Shown here: one piece after another, positions 17,687 to 27,691 of the stretch
Layout of the letters: each line of letters starts with the position of its first letter
Position numbering within the stretch: position 1 is the stretch's first letter
DNA from: Chloroflexota bacterium
GTDB lineage: Bacteria; Chloroflexota; Dehalococcoidia; JACQUA01
Length of the DNA stretch: 64,000 bases
Assembly (NCBI GenBank): GCA_016210565.1
Contig: JACQUA010000106.1
Location: 30,943-94,942, forward strand
Reading direction: 5' to 3'
Translations under genes and position numbers: made by a program
Notes under the pieces: model-generated
Seen by the model: the letters and a program-made list of their open reading frames with translations, nothing else
What the model was told of the DNA's origin: nothing
Database searches by the model: none

Positions 17687-19161
17687 GTTCCTGCCTCGAG
17701 GGTCTTCTTCCCCCCCATTGCCCCGTAAACGAAGCTCGCGATGATCAGGACTCCGATACCGATGACCCCCGGGCGCAGGAGCCAGGCGGCGCCATATCGC
17801 GTGGTCGAGATGAAAAGGAACTTCTCCAGGACGGGACCCAGTACCAGTCCCAGGACCAGGGGCGGTCTGGGCCAACCAAGTCTCTTGAGAACGTAGCCCA
17901 GGATGCCGAAGAAGACCAGCGTGTAGAGGTCCCACATGCTGGCGGTGGTCATCGCGGCGCCGGCGAAGATGAACACCAGTATAAGGGGCGCCAGAAAGCG
18001 AACGGGGAGCTGAAGGACCTTGGCGATCTGGGTCGAAAGGGCCATGCAGAGCACGGCGGCAATCACGTTTCCGACGGCGATGCCCCAACCCATGGTAAAC
18101 ACCAGGTCCAGGTGCTTGGTGAAGAAGTCAGGGCCCGGAACTATCCCCAGCATCAGGAACGCTGCCAGGTAAAGCACCATGCTTGTGCTGCCGGGTACCG
18201 CGAAGGCAATGGTGGGCAGCAGGTCCCCACCCAGACTGGCGTTGTTGGCAGCCTCCGGGGCAATCACGCCCCGCACGTCGCCCTTGCCGAAATTCTGGTT
18301 GTTCTTGCAGGTCTGGGCTGCCGTTCCGTAGGCCACCCAGGTAGCTGATCCACCGCCCACCGCGGGCACTACGCCCATCCAGACGCCTATGGCGGAGGAA
18401 CGCAAGACGAGGAACCAGTTCCGCAGGGTATCTCTCACGCCGGTCAGAACGCCTTTACCGATCCTTTGGACGTCATAGACGGAGGTCTTGCCCCTGATGG
18501 CCAGATCGGCCATTTCGGCGAACCCGAACAGGCCGAGAACGGCAGGCAGGAGGGGCAACCCGTCGACCAGGTACGGAACGCCGAAAGACCAGCGGTAGAC
18601 GCCTGTCTGGGGATGCAGACCTATCTGGCCGATAAGGAGTCCCAGCAGGCCCAACCCCATGCCTATCACCGGCCGGCGTCCGCTGAGCACGCCGACCACA
18701 GATAGTCCTGTCAGCGCCACCATGAAAAGCTCCGGCGACCCCATAAGAAGCACCAGGGGTTGAACGATGGGAACAGTCGCCATCAGAAAGACCGCGCCAA
18801 CCAGGCCTCCTATCAGGGAAGCCGTGTAGGCAGCGCCCAGGGCGCGGGCGCCTTCCCCTCTCATGGCCATAGGGTGACCATCGACGACGGTGCACATCGC
18901 CGCGCCCGTGCCTGGCACACTGAAAAGAACCGCCGGGATGGTGTCTCCTGTGTGGACGGCGGCCCCAACCCCAATGAACAGGAGCAACGCCTTTTCCGGC
19001 GGGAGTCCAACAATGAACGGAAGGAACATTACCAGCGCCGTAATGCCGCCTATCCCTGGCACCGCGCCGAATACGATGCCGGCCACCACTCCGAGCAGCA
19101 GCAAACCGAAGCCCTCGGGCGAAAACAGGTTGCCCAGGCCGCTCGCCATGGCTTCTAGCAT
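17683..19161 (-). CDS. Tripartite tricarboxylate transporter permease TctA
   Basis: GAVPGIGGITALVMFLPFIVGLPPEKALLLFIGVGAAVHTGDTIPAVLFSVPGTGAAMCTVVDGHPM. Confidence 0.95.
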   Translation of the reverse strand: MLEAMASGLGNLFSPEGFGLLLLGVVAGIVFGAVPGIGGITALVMFLPFIVGLPPEKALLLFIGVGAAVHTGDTIPAVLFSVPGTGAAMCTVVDGHPMAMRGEGARALGAAYTASLIGGLVGAVFLMATVPIVQPLVLLMGSPELFMVALTGLSVVGVLSGRRPVIGMGLGLLGLLIGQIGLHPQTGVYRWSFGVPYLVDGLPLLPAVLGLFGFAEMADLAIRGKTSVYDVQRIGKGVLTGVRDTLRNWFLVLRSSAIGVWMGVVPAVGGGSATWVAYGTAAQTCKNNQNFGKGDVRGVIAPEAANNASLGGDLLPTIAFAVPGSTSMVLYLAAFLMLGIVPGPDFFTKHLDLVFTMGWGIAVGNVIAAVLCMALSTQIAKVLQLPVRFLAPLILVFIFAGAAMTTASMWDLYTLVFFGILGYVLKRLGWPRPPLVLGLVLGPVLEKFLFISTTRYGAAWLLRPGVIGIGVLIIASFVYGAMGGKKTLEAGT

Positions 19162-19440
19162 GCTTGCGTGTCACCTCCGGTTGCCATGCTGTCATTACGA
19201 GCGAAGATCGTGTAGGGTGGGTGAAGCGCGATGGGGCGGGCTGGGGCGAGGGTGGTTGCGCGGAACCCACCGTGTGCCGTCCGAGCATGGGATTGCTTCG
19301 TCACTTCGTTCCTCGCAAAGACGGATCGTTTTTCATCGTTCATCGTCCCGACTCGTCGGGATGGCCGATTGTGTTGGATTTGGTGCTTCGAGTCTGGAGT
19401 TTATCCTGGTCATTTGTCATTCGGACTTCGTCATCAGCCT

Positions 19441-20667
19441 TCAGGGTGCTTCCTTCAGCAACGCTACTATTTCGGCCGGGGTATCCAGGAACTTCTGCCA
19501 TTGGCGCGCTATTTCGTCTCCGAACAGGTAGCCACGCTCCGTGTCTTTGGTACCGACCTGGGTCACTGCGAAGTCCTTGAATTCCTCAGAAGCCATCAAC
19601 GCTTTGATGCCGGTCTTCAGGGTTTCCACGGCTTCAGGCGGTATGTCCGTTTGCACCATCAGGGGTATGGGTATTTGTCTCAGGAGAATGAGAGCCTTCA
19701 ATCCCTCCCAGTCTTTGCCGCCGGGCGGCTTGTTGAGCATTTCCTGGTGGACCTCCGTTATCGTGGGGATAGTGGCGATGGCGGGACTCCGGCGCATGTC
19801 TCCCCCGATGCCATCCTGGAATAAGGGCACAACCTGGCCGGCGGCCGCAATCGATGCGAAATCGGAACTCCAGACGCCGCTGCCCTGGGATGACATATCC
19901 AGCTCGCCCTTGAGGACCGCCAGTTTGGTCTCGTTAAGGCTGCTGTAGCCGAATACCTGCTTGATGGGGAAGCCCAGGACCTTCTCAAGGTATTTCTCCT
20001 TGAACGACTGGCTCGATACGACGGTTTGTCCAATGGTTATGGGGCGGCGCAAAGCTACCAGTTCTTTGACGTTGCGGACCTTTAGCTTGCCGTCTACGTA
20101 CCAGAAGGTGGACTGGGTGGTGGACAGGATCGGCGCTGCCTTGCGGATATCGTAGTTGTGTCCCTGGGCCTCGCTTAGCCACGCCATCTGCACGCCTCCC
20201 GTGGCTACTGCCCAGGTCAGGCCATCCGGCTTGGCTTGGAGAAAATATTGCATGCCTGTAGCGCCGCCGCCGGCCTGGCGGTTCTCATAAACGATCCGGG
20301 GATTACCTATGTGCTTCGCCAGATACCCGGTGAGGCTTCTCCCCACGGTATCCGGACCACCCCCGACCCCGGCCGCGATGACCACGGTAACGGTCTTGCC
20401 CTGGTAAAAGGGCCCCTTCGCGGGGACTGGCGATGGCTTAGTCGGCGCCGGGGTGGTCTGTGCTGGTGTGGGTTTGGCAGCCGGGGGTGGGGTTGGCGTC
20501 AGCGCCGGCCCGGCCGCCGGCGGCTGGAATGGCGTCGGCGCCGCTGTTGGCGGAGGGGGAGGTGTGGGTGTTGGTTGGGCGCAGCCGCCAGCAAGCGCTG
20601 TAGCGGCGACCAGAAACAGCAACAACGATACACCAAACATGACCCCAAAACCCGTTCTTCTTTCCAT
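19441..20667 (-). CDS. TctC (Bug) family substrate-binding lipoprotein
   Basis: Signal/lipobox ALAGGC, Pro-rich linker, VTVVIAAGVGGGPDTVGRSLTGYLAKHIGNPRIVYENRQAGGGATGMQYF. Confidence 0.92.
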   Translation of the reverse strand: MERRTGFGVMFGVSLLLFLVAATALAGGCAQPTPTPPPPPTAAPTPFQPPAAGPALTPTPPPAAKPTPAQTTPAPTKPSPVPAKGPFYQGKTVTVVIAAGVGGGPDTVGRSLTGYLAKHIGNPRIVYENRQAGGGATGMQYFLQAKPDGLTWAVATGGVQMAWLSEAQGHNYDIRKAAPILSTTQSTFWYVDGKLKVRNVKELVALRRPITIGQTVVSSQSFKEKYLEKVLGFPIKQVFGYSSLNETKLAVLKGELDMSSQGSGVWSSDFASIAAAGQVVPLFQDGIGGDMRRSPAIATIPTITEVHQEMLNKPPGGKDWEGLKALILLRQIPIPLMVQTDIPPEAVETLKTGIKALMASEEFKDFAVTQVGTKDTERGYLFGDEIARQWQKFLDTPAEIVALLKEAP

Positions 20668-20988
20668 TTTTGCCCCCTTTGTTCCTCAGTTCTCCAGAAG
20701 ATGTGTCCCGGCGTTTCCCGGAGCCCTCTGCATCCCTGTCAGCGGAAAAATGGCCGAGGGCGCCCACACATTCCTGAGTCGTGGGCATTTTACATCGCTA
20801 CGCCATAGCCGTCAAGGAGCTTGACAATCTGAACCGCGCCGATTTAGAATTGCGGCGCTGGGGCAGATAAACCCCGGATAATGCATGCGCCGGGTGGGCG
20901 TAGCCGTCCCGATTCATCGGGGCGGGGGTGGGGAAAGGTTCAGTCGCCGGCCGGAGCGTGTATGAGACGGGATATAGGAGTGTAAGTC

Positions 20989-22239
20989 ATGCTGTTAAAC
21001 AAGGAACGAGCCCTGGGCATGATGAAAGAGGCCGGGCTGAGTGCGCTGATCGCGACTCAGCCTGAGAATGTTGCTTACCTGACAAACCATGCAGCGTGGA
21101 TGGTCCCCGGTTCCTATGTTTACCGGGGAATTACACTCAGCCGCGGCTTTCAAATCCATGGCGTGCTTACTCCGGACGGGGCTCGAACTCTCATTATTCG
21201 TTGCGGCACCGAGTTGACCGCCGCGGCAACCTTCGGGTGGCAGGTGGACGACCTTTATGTGTACGGGACCCCTTCCAATTTCAGGACCCCCGGCTACACG
21301 GGCCAGCGGGAAGATGAAAAGCGATGGCTGGAGCTCTATGACAGCAAGAGCAACCATACGGTGGATGCCGTCAGCGCCTTGATCAAGGCCCTGAGGAAGC
21401 AGGGAGTGACCCGCGGGCGCGTTGCCATCGAGTTTGCCAACCTGGCGCCCGACGCCGAAAAAGCCCTCCGGGCTGAATTTGGCCAGATCGAGTTCGTAGA
21501 CGCTGGAGACCTGCTGGCTCGGGTCAGGTACGTGAAGACGCCGGATGAAATAGCGAGGTTGCGAAGAGCGGCGTCGGTTAACGAAACTGCTGTCCAAGAG
21601 GTGATGAAGGCGATACGGCCGGGCGTAACGGAGCTGGAAATGAAACGGCTGTACCGGGCGGTCCTGGCCCAGGAAGACAGCGACCTGGACTTCTTCATGT
21701 GCTCCGGGGGCCTGCGCGCCGGCCTTCTGGCGGCCCCGGGAAACTACGCCTATAAGCCCGGTGACCAGGTTATGATGGAGTTCGGCTGCCGGGTCGACTG
21801 CTATCATGCGGACACCGGCGCCTGCGGCGTCCTGGGCGAACCGGTCCCGAGGCAAAAGGAGATGTGGCGGGGGCTGTGCGAGGTCTGGAACGCCGGGATT
21901 TCCGCCCTCCGCCCGGGAGTTCGGCCCTCCCGCGTCTTCGATATCATGGCCGCGGCGCAGCAGAAGGCCTTCGGCTACGTGACCGGCTATTTCGCCCACG
22001 GCATCGGGCTGGAATGCCGGGAGGGCCCCTTTGTCAACAAGATGCCCGGCGCCAGCCAGAAGCTCGGGGACGTCGGCGAGGACCCGCCTTTCGAGGCGGG
22101 CATGGTGATTTGCGTGGAAATCCCCATGCAGGTCCTGGGGTTCGGCTGCGTCCACCGCGAAGAAACCTTCCTGATCACGCCGACCGGCTGCGAGCCCCTC
22201 GTCCACACCATGCGCGATCTTTACGTCTTTGGTAGCTGA
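20989..22239 (+). CDS. M24 family metallopeptidase (Xaa-Pro aminopeptidase/creatinase-like), copy 1
   Basis: TQPENVAYLTNHAAW, VRYVKTPDEIARLRRAASVNETAVQEVMKAIRPGVTELEM, YFAHGIGLECREGP, FEAGMVICVEIP. Confidence 0.93.
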   Translation: MLLNKERALGMMKEAGLSALIATQPENVAYLTNHAAWMVPGSYVYRGITLSRGFQIHGVLTPDGARTLIIRCGTELTAAATFGWQVDDLYVYGTPSNFRTPGYTGQREDEKRWLELYDSKSNHTVDAVSALIKALRKQGVTRGRVAIEFANLAPDAEKALRAEFGQIEFVDAGDLLARVRYVKTPDEIARLRRAASVNETAVQEVMKAIRPGVTELEMKRLYRAVLAQEDSDLDFFMCSGGLRAGLLAAPGNYAYKPGDQVMMEFGCRVDCYHADTGACGVLGEPVPRQKEMWRGLCEVWNAGISALRPGVRPSRVFDIMAAAQQKAFGYVTGYFAHGIGLECREGPFVNKMPGASQKLGDVGEDPPFEAGMVICVEIPMQVLGFGCVHREETFLITPTGCEPLVHTMRDLYVFGS

Positions 22240-22326
22240 GACGGACCACCAGAAATACCCGGCGCCAGGTTCCAGGTTCCAAACGATTCGGGAAACTCCC
22301 TAGTCTCCTTGAGGAGGTCAGCGGAA

Positions 22327-23397
22327 ATGTCTGGCATGGCCAAGTCAATGGAACTGTCTCCGGTGGGGCGGGCCGATGTTGAGAACGAGATGGAGGAAAT
22401 GGTAAGCGGGGTCCTGAAGCAGGCCAGGATCCCGACAATGGGCAGGAAGCTTATAGTAGAGGCCTCGACTCCGGGCCATTATCCGGGGTTGTTGTGGGAG
22501 CGTTTCGGCGTCAAGAACATGCCGCCTCTCTCAGTGGAAGAGCAGGCAGCTTCTATTGTCGAATGCGTTAGGGCCGGGGCGGCGGCCATTCACTGTCACC
22601 AGAGAGACCCGTCCGCGCCCTACAACTACGACACCAACGCCTTCAAGTCGATGCGGCCCGAGCTGCTGGCCGAGATATTCGAGACAGCTTACCGGGAAGT
22701 CGATTTCGTGCCTCTGAATCACGCCTGGTACCCGAGAGATTGGCAGGAAATGGAGGATACGGACTATGTGACGCCGACAAGGAAGCTCCTGGAACTCGGC
22801 AAGGGCAACCGGTATATCCAGGGCAACGTCATCATGGCGCTGGCCGGCACCTACCGGCGGAAGGGGTTTCTGTCTTCCTTTCATAGCGCCAGGTCCATGG
22901 TGGAAGGCATAGCCTTTCTCGAGGAGAACCACGTCAAGCCCCTGGTCGCCTGTCACGTGGACTACCTGACATGGTTCAAGAACAGCGTGATGGACGCCGG
23001 GGTATTCAAGACGCGCCTTCATATGAACATCGAGGACGGCAAGCACAACGTGGACCGGATCTTTGCCGACCCCGAATCCTATTTGAACATCGTTAGCAGC
23101 CTGGAGCTCGTCAAAAAGCTCGTGCCCGACTGCACCATCGGGCTTCAGACCGGCGGCAGAAACTGGTTGCCTACCACGATATTCGGGATCATGCTTGGCG
23201 CGGACCTGGTGCGCATTGGAATAGAGGACCAGTTCTGGGCGTACCCGCACCGGGACGAGATTGTGAAGAACCCGGCGGATTCCGTCAGAAAAGTGGTCCA
23301 GATAGCCAGAATGCTGGGCAGGGAAATCGCCACGTCGGACGAGGCCAGGCAAATCCTGGGGATCAAAGTAACGTCCGCGGGAGTTGGACGCCCGTAG
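22327..23397 (+). CDS. BKACE family beta-keto acid cleavage enzyme (DUF849), copy 1
   Basis: KLIVEAS...PPLSVEEQAASIVECVRAGAAAIHCHQRDP; LVRIGIEDQFWAYPHRDEIVKNPADSVRKVVQIARMLGREIATSDEARQILGI; SD gaggagg 9 nt upstream of ATG 22327. Confidence 0.9.
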   Translation: MSGMAKSMELSPVGRADVENEMEEMVSGVLKQARIPTMGRKLIVEASTPGHYPGLLWERFGVKNMPPLSVEEQAASIVECVRAGAAAIHCHQRDPSAPYNYDTNAFKSMRPELLAEIFETAYREVDFVPLNHAWYPRDWQEMEDTDYVTPTRKLLELGKGNRYIQGNVIMALAGTYRRKGFLSSFHSARSMVEGIAFLEENHVKPLVACHVDYLTWFKNSVMDAGVFKTRLHMNIEDGKHNVDRIFADPESYLNIVSSLELVKKLVPDCTIGLQTGGRNWLPTTIFGIMLGADLVRIGIEDQFWAYPHRDEIVKNPADSVRKVVQIARMLGREIATSDEARQILGIKVTSAGVGRP

Positions 23398-23548
23398 CGG
23401 CAGGGCTTGCCCCTGTCGTGCCCGGCTGACGGCCGGAGTTCGATCCCGACCTGTCGGGACACGGGGTGTCGCTACGGGGTCCCGTCTGACGGAGATTCGC
23501 TTTGCGCCTCCGTGTCTTCCTGTGAGGCTAATAGAAAAAGAGGAATCC

Positions 23549-24976
23549 ATGGACCTGCGTCTCTTTATGAGCCAGATGGAGAATCTGGGCGAGCTAAGAC
23601 AGGTGCAAGGGGCCGACTGGAACCTGGAGATCGGGACGATCACGGAGCTGTCGAATGAAAGGAAAGGCCCCGCCCTGCTCTTCGACCAGATCAAGGGCTA
23701 CCCGCCGGGGTACCGGGTAGTCACCAACCTGATCGCCACCCCGAAGCGGGTGGGCATAACGCTCGGTTTTCCCGGGGATATTTCCAACGTGGAGCTGGCC
23801 AGGCGAATCAAAGACAAGTTCAAGATACTGAGACTGACGCCGCCAGCGCGCGTGCAAGAGGGGCCTGTGCTGGAAAACGTCGACCGGGAAGGCCGGATCG
23901 ATCTCTTGAAATTCCCGGCCCCGAGGTGGCACGAACTCGACGGGGGGCGGTACCTGGGTACCGGCGATATGGTGATAGTGAGAGACCCTGATGAGGGCTG
24001 GGTGAACGTGGGTACCTACCGGGTGCAACTTCATGACCGGGATACCCTGGGCCTGTACATGGACCCGGGCCGTCAAGGCCGCCTCATCATCGAGAGCTAC
24101 TGGGCCAAGGGCAGGTCCTGCCCGGTAGCGGTGGTGTTTGGAATCCATCCGCTGGTGTGGATGCCGTCATTTCTGGCCTTTCCGTGGAGAACGGAAGAGT
24201 TTGGCGTTGCCGGAGGGCTTCTGGGCGAACCCCTCCCGGTCATCACCGGTCAATATACGGGGCTGCCGATTCCAGCTCACGCCGAAATCGCTGTTGAGGG
24301 CGATTGCCCACCCCCCGGTATCGAAACCAGGGTGGAAGGTCCCTTTGGCGAGGCGCCCGGCTACTACGCCACCGGCGCCCACGACGCGCCGGTCATCAAG
24401 GTGAAAAGGATCATGCACCGCAATAGTCCGGTGATAACCGGCGCTCCTCCCATGAGACCGCCGGCCAACGCGGCCTCCCTCAACGTCATCCGGTCCGGCA
24501 CAATGTGGCTAGAGCTTGAGCAAATCGGTATCCCCGGCGTCAAAGGCGTCTGGAATATGAGGGCGGGAAGCTCACGATTTCTCAGCGTTGTCTCGATTGA
24601 GCAGAAATATGCCGGGCATGCGACTCAGGTCGCCATGGCGGTGATGTCAGGCTCTGAGGGCGCCAAGTACGGGCGTTTTGTCATCGTGGTCGACGATGAC
24701 ATCGATCCCGGAAACGAAGAAGACGTCCTCTGGGCAATGGCGACCCGCTGCGACCCGGCCACGTCGATGCAGATCATCACCGGCTGCTGGGGAACGCTGC
24801 TGGACCCCACTATTTCTCCCGAGCGAAGGGCAAAAGGCGACCTGACCAACTCTCGCGCAATTGTCCTGGCCTGCCGTCCGTTCTATTGGAGAAAGGATTT
24901 CCCAAAGGTAAACCGGGCAAGCGACGAGCTAAGGGCGATGACCCTCAAGAAATGGGGCCGCCTGTTCCAGTCATAA
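23549..24976 (+). CDS. UbiD family decarboxylase, second paralog
   Basis: ALLFDQIKGYPPGYRVVTNLIATPKRVGITLGFP, FPAPRWHELDGGRYLGTGDMVIVRDPDEGWVNVGTYRVQ, IEQKYAGHATQVAMAVM; ATG 23549 preferred. Confidence 0.95.
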   Translation: MDLRLFMSQMENLGELRQVQGADWNLEIGTITELSNERKGPALLFDQIKGYPPGYRVVTNLIATPKRVGITLGFPGDISNVELARRIKDKFKILRLTPPARVQEGPVLENVDREGRIDLLKFPAPRWHELDGGRYLGTGDMVIVRDPDEGWVNVGTYRVQLHDRDTLGLYMDPGRQGRLIIESYWAKGRSCPVAVVFGIHPLVWMPSFLAFPWRTEEFGVAGGLLGEPLPVITGQYTGLPIPAHAEIAVEGDCPPPGIETRVEGPFGEAPGYYATGAHDAPVIKVKRIMHRNSPVITGAPPMRPPANAASLNVIRSGTMWLELEQIGIPGVKGVWNMRAGSSRFLSVVSIEQKYAGHATQVAMAVMSGSEGAKYGRFVIVVDDDIDPGNEEDVLWAMATRCDPATSMQIITGCWGTLLDPTISPERRAKGDLTNSRAIVLACRPFYWRKDFPKVNRASDELRAMTLKKWGRLFQS

Positions 24977-25019
24977 TGTCCACACCAGGGCACCAAGGAA
25001 TCTGTGTAAAGGACTGAAG

Positions 25020-26201
25020 GTGAAAAGATCAACGTTGCTACTGGCCATAGCTCTTTTGCCAATCATGCTGTACGCGGGGTGCGCGCCGGCGGTTCCGGCG
25101 TCGCCCGCCGCGGAGAAGGCGGCGCCGGCTTCCGGCCAGTCTACCGCAGCCCCCAAGACTGGCTGGGAGCAGAAGTGGAATAGCACCCTGGCAGAAGCCA
25201 GGAAAGAGGGCGTGGTGACCATCTACAGTCAATGGGGGCCGGAGATCAGGACGCAACTGACATCGGCGTTCAAGGGAAAATACGGACTTGACCTGGAGTT
25301 CGCCTCCTTCAGCAGGGCGAATGAAGTCCTGGCCAGGTTACTGGCGGAAAGAGGGGCAGGGCTACATATCCCTGATTTCGTGGGCGCCGGCACGGGCACT
25401 GCAACAACCGATATGAAACCGGCGGGTCTCCTGGGACCTATCGACCAGCTTATCATTCTGCCTGAGGTAACGGATCCGAAGGCCTGGAAGGACGGGAAAC
25501 TCCCCTTTGTGGACCAGGATAAGCAGGTCATAGCCATGTCCGCCAACATCGGACGGACCGTCATGTACAACACCGACCTGGTGAAGAAAGGGGAAATAGT
25601 CAGCTATAAGGACCTGCTGAAACCTCAATACAAGGGCAAGATCACGTTGAATGATCCCACCATCGGCGGCCAGGGCACGTCCTTTGTCGCGTTCCTGGCC
25701 AAGCGCTTGTGGACCCTGCCGGAAGCCAACGACTTTCTGACGCAGCTAATCCAGCAGCAGGACCTGAGCATCCAGAGAGACCAGCGTTTACTGGTGGAAA
25801 CAGTGGCCAGGGGGAAATTCGCCATCGGCCTGGCGCCGGCTCCAGCCAATCTGGCGGAATTTCTGAGGGCGGCGGCGCCCGTGGATGTGGCCGCCGTAAA
25901 AGAGGGGACGTTTGTTCAATCCGGGGGCGGTGGGTTTTCGATTGCCGCGAGATTGGTCCACCCGAATGCCGCCAGGGTCTTTGTGAACTGGCTACTGACC
26001 AGGGAGGGGCAAACGGTCTTTGCCCGGAGCTTTGGTTCTCCCAGTTTGCGAACTGATGTTCCCACTGAGGGAATACATCCAATCTTGCTGCCTCAGCCGG
26101 GAGAGACGCTTTTCCTTGACGACGAAGAGATGATTCACTTCCGGACGGAACAAATGGTGAATATTGCCAAAGACGTTATTGACAAAGCCATGAGGAAATG
26201 A
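25020..26201 (+). CDS. ABC-type Fe3+-family extracellular substrate-binding lipoprotein
   Basis: Lipobox MLYAGC; WEQKWNSTLAEARKEGVVTIYSQWG; GKITLNDPTIGGQGTSFVA; NAARVFVNWLLTREGQTVFA. Confidence 0.9.
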   Translation: MKRSTLLLAIALLPIMLYAGCAPAVPASPAAEKAAPASGQSTAAPKTGWEQKWNSTLAEARKEGVVTIYSQWGPEIRTQLTSAFKGKYGLDLEFASFSRANEVLARLLAERGAGLHIPDFVGAGTGTATTDMKPAGLLGPIDQLIILPEVTDPKAWKDGKLPFVDQDKQVIAMSANIGRTVMYNTDLVKKGEIVSYKDLLKPQYKGKITLNDPTIGGQGTSFVAFLAKRLWTLPEANDFLTQLIQQQDLSIQRDQRLLVETVARGKFAIGLAPAPANLAEFLRAAAPVDVAAVKEGTFVQSGGGGFSIAARLVHPNAARVFVNWLLTREGQTVFARSFGSPSLRTDVPTEGIHPILLPQPGETLFLDDEEMIHFRTEQMVNIAKDVIDKAMRK

Positions 26202-26387
26202 CGAAGTCCGAACGACGAATGACCAACCAGGTAAGGAACTACTAATTACGAAGCACGAATTACGAATGAAATTCAAATGACGAACACGAAATTGGCCACC
26301 TCATTGGAACATTCGTAATTTGAGTAATTCTCTGGAAATCCCCCTCGGTCCCTCTTTACAAAAGGGGGAGGAAGAAAGGAAAAGGTC

Positions 26388-27638
26388 ATGTTGCTAAACA
26401 AGGACCGGGCCCTGGCGCTGATAAAGGGTTCAAAGATCGATGCCCTGGTAGCAACCCAACCTGAGAATGTTACCTACATGACCGATTTCGAAGCCTGGCA
26501 GACCCCGGGGGCGTATCCCTATCGGGGTATCACGCTCAACAAAGGCTTCCAGCAGCACGCGGTGCTTACCCCGGACGGCGCCCGCAGTCTCATAACGCAC
26601 TGCTGGAGTGAAGCGGGCGCGCTGGCTACCTATGGCTGGCAGGTAGACGATCTGTACGTCTACGGGACGTCCTCCACGGTGAGGCAGAAGGGGTACAAGC
26701 CGGATCGGGAAGATGAGAAAAGGTGGCTGGACGCCTACGATAGTGAATCCAACCACACCGTGGACGCCGTAACCGCCCTCATCAAACTCCTGAGAAAACA
26801 GGGGGTGACCAAGGGGCGCGTGGGGATCGAGTTCGCCAACCTGGCGCCGTCAGCGGAGCAGCAGCTCCGGCGAGAAATGGACAAGATCGAGTTCGTTGAC
26901 TGCGGCGAGCTGCTGGCCCGAATACGATGGGTTAAGACGCCGGATGAGATCGCCCGGCTCCGGACGGCGGCCGCGGTCAATGAGAAAGCTGTGGAAGCGA
27001 TGATGAAGGCCATCAGGCCCGGCGTCACGGAGTTGGAGACCAAGAGGATCTACAAGACCGTCCTGGCGCAGGAGGACGGCGATGTGGACTTTTTCACCTG
27101 TGCCGGGGGAGTTCGCGGTGGATTCTGGCCGGCGCCGGGCGCCTACGCTTTCAAAGCCGGGGAGCCGGTCGTCATCGACGTGGGCTGCCGGGTCAACTGC
27201 TACCACGGGGACACCGGTCTCTGCGGCGCGGTGGGCGAGCCATCGAAGAAGCACAAAGACTGGTGGAAAGCGCTCATGGAGGTGTGGCAGTCAGGGGTTG
27301 AGCTGCTGCGCCCCGGCAATCGGCCTTCTCAGATCTATGACGCCATGGCCGCGGTTGAGATGAAGAATTTCGGAGTGGTGAAGGGTTACTTCAGCCACGG
27401 CATCGGCATCCAGTGCCGGGAGGCCCCATTCGCTAACAGGATGCCCGGGACCGGGCAAAGCCTCATGGACATCGGCGAAGACCCACCTTACGAACCGGGG
27501 ATGGTAATATGCCTCGAGGATTCCATGCCCATCCAGGGGTTTGGCGCACTGCACCGGGAAGACACGTTCCTGGTCACCGAGCGAGGTTGCGAGCCGCTAG
27601 TCCATACCATGCGCGACCTTTATGTCTTTGGTACGTAG
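26388..27638 (+). CDS. M24 family metallopeptidase, copy 2
   Basis: Close paralog of 20989..22239 (same length 416 aa, LLNKDRALALIKGSKIDALVATQPENVTYMTDFEAW; YFSHGIGIQCREAPFANRMPG). Confidence 0.93.
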   Translation: MLLNKDRALALIKGSKIDALVATQPENVTYMTDFEAWQTPGAYPYRGITLNKGFQQHAVLTPDGARSLITHCWSEAGALATYGWQVDDLYVYGTSSTVRQKGYKPDREDEKRWLDAYDSESNHTVDAVTALIKLLRKQGVTKGRVGIEFANLAPSAEQQLRREMDKIEFVDCGELLARIRWVKTPDEIARLRTAAAVNEKAVEAMMKAIRPGVTELETKRIYKTVLAQEDGDVDFFTCAGGVRGGFWPAPGAYAFKAGEPVVIDVGCRVNCYHGDTGLCGAVGEPSKKHKDWWKALMEVWQSGVELLRPGNRPSQIYDAMAAVEMKNFGVVKGYFSHGIGIQCREAPFANRMPGTGQSLMDIGEDPPYEPGMVICLEDSMPIQGFGALHREDTFLVTERGCEPLVHTMRDLYVFGT

Positions 27639-27691
27639 ACCTGGTGAACGTGTAAAAAGGCAGATCAGTTTTGTGAAAGGAGTGAACGGAA

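Noticed and set aside
20995-22206. 403-aa minus-strand ORF
   Set aside because: Antisense to the M24 peptidase; shadow ORF.
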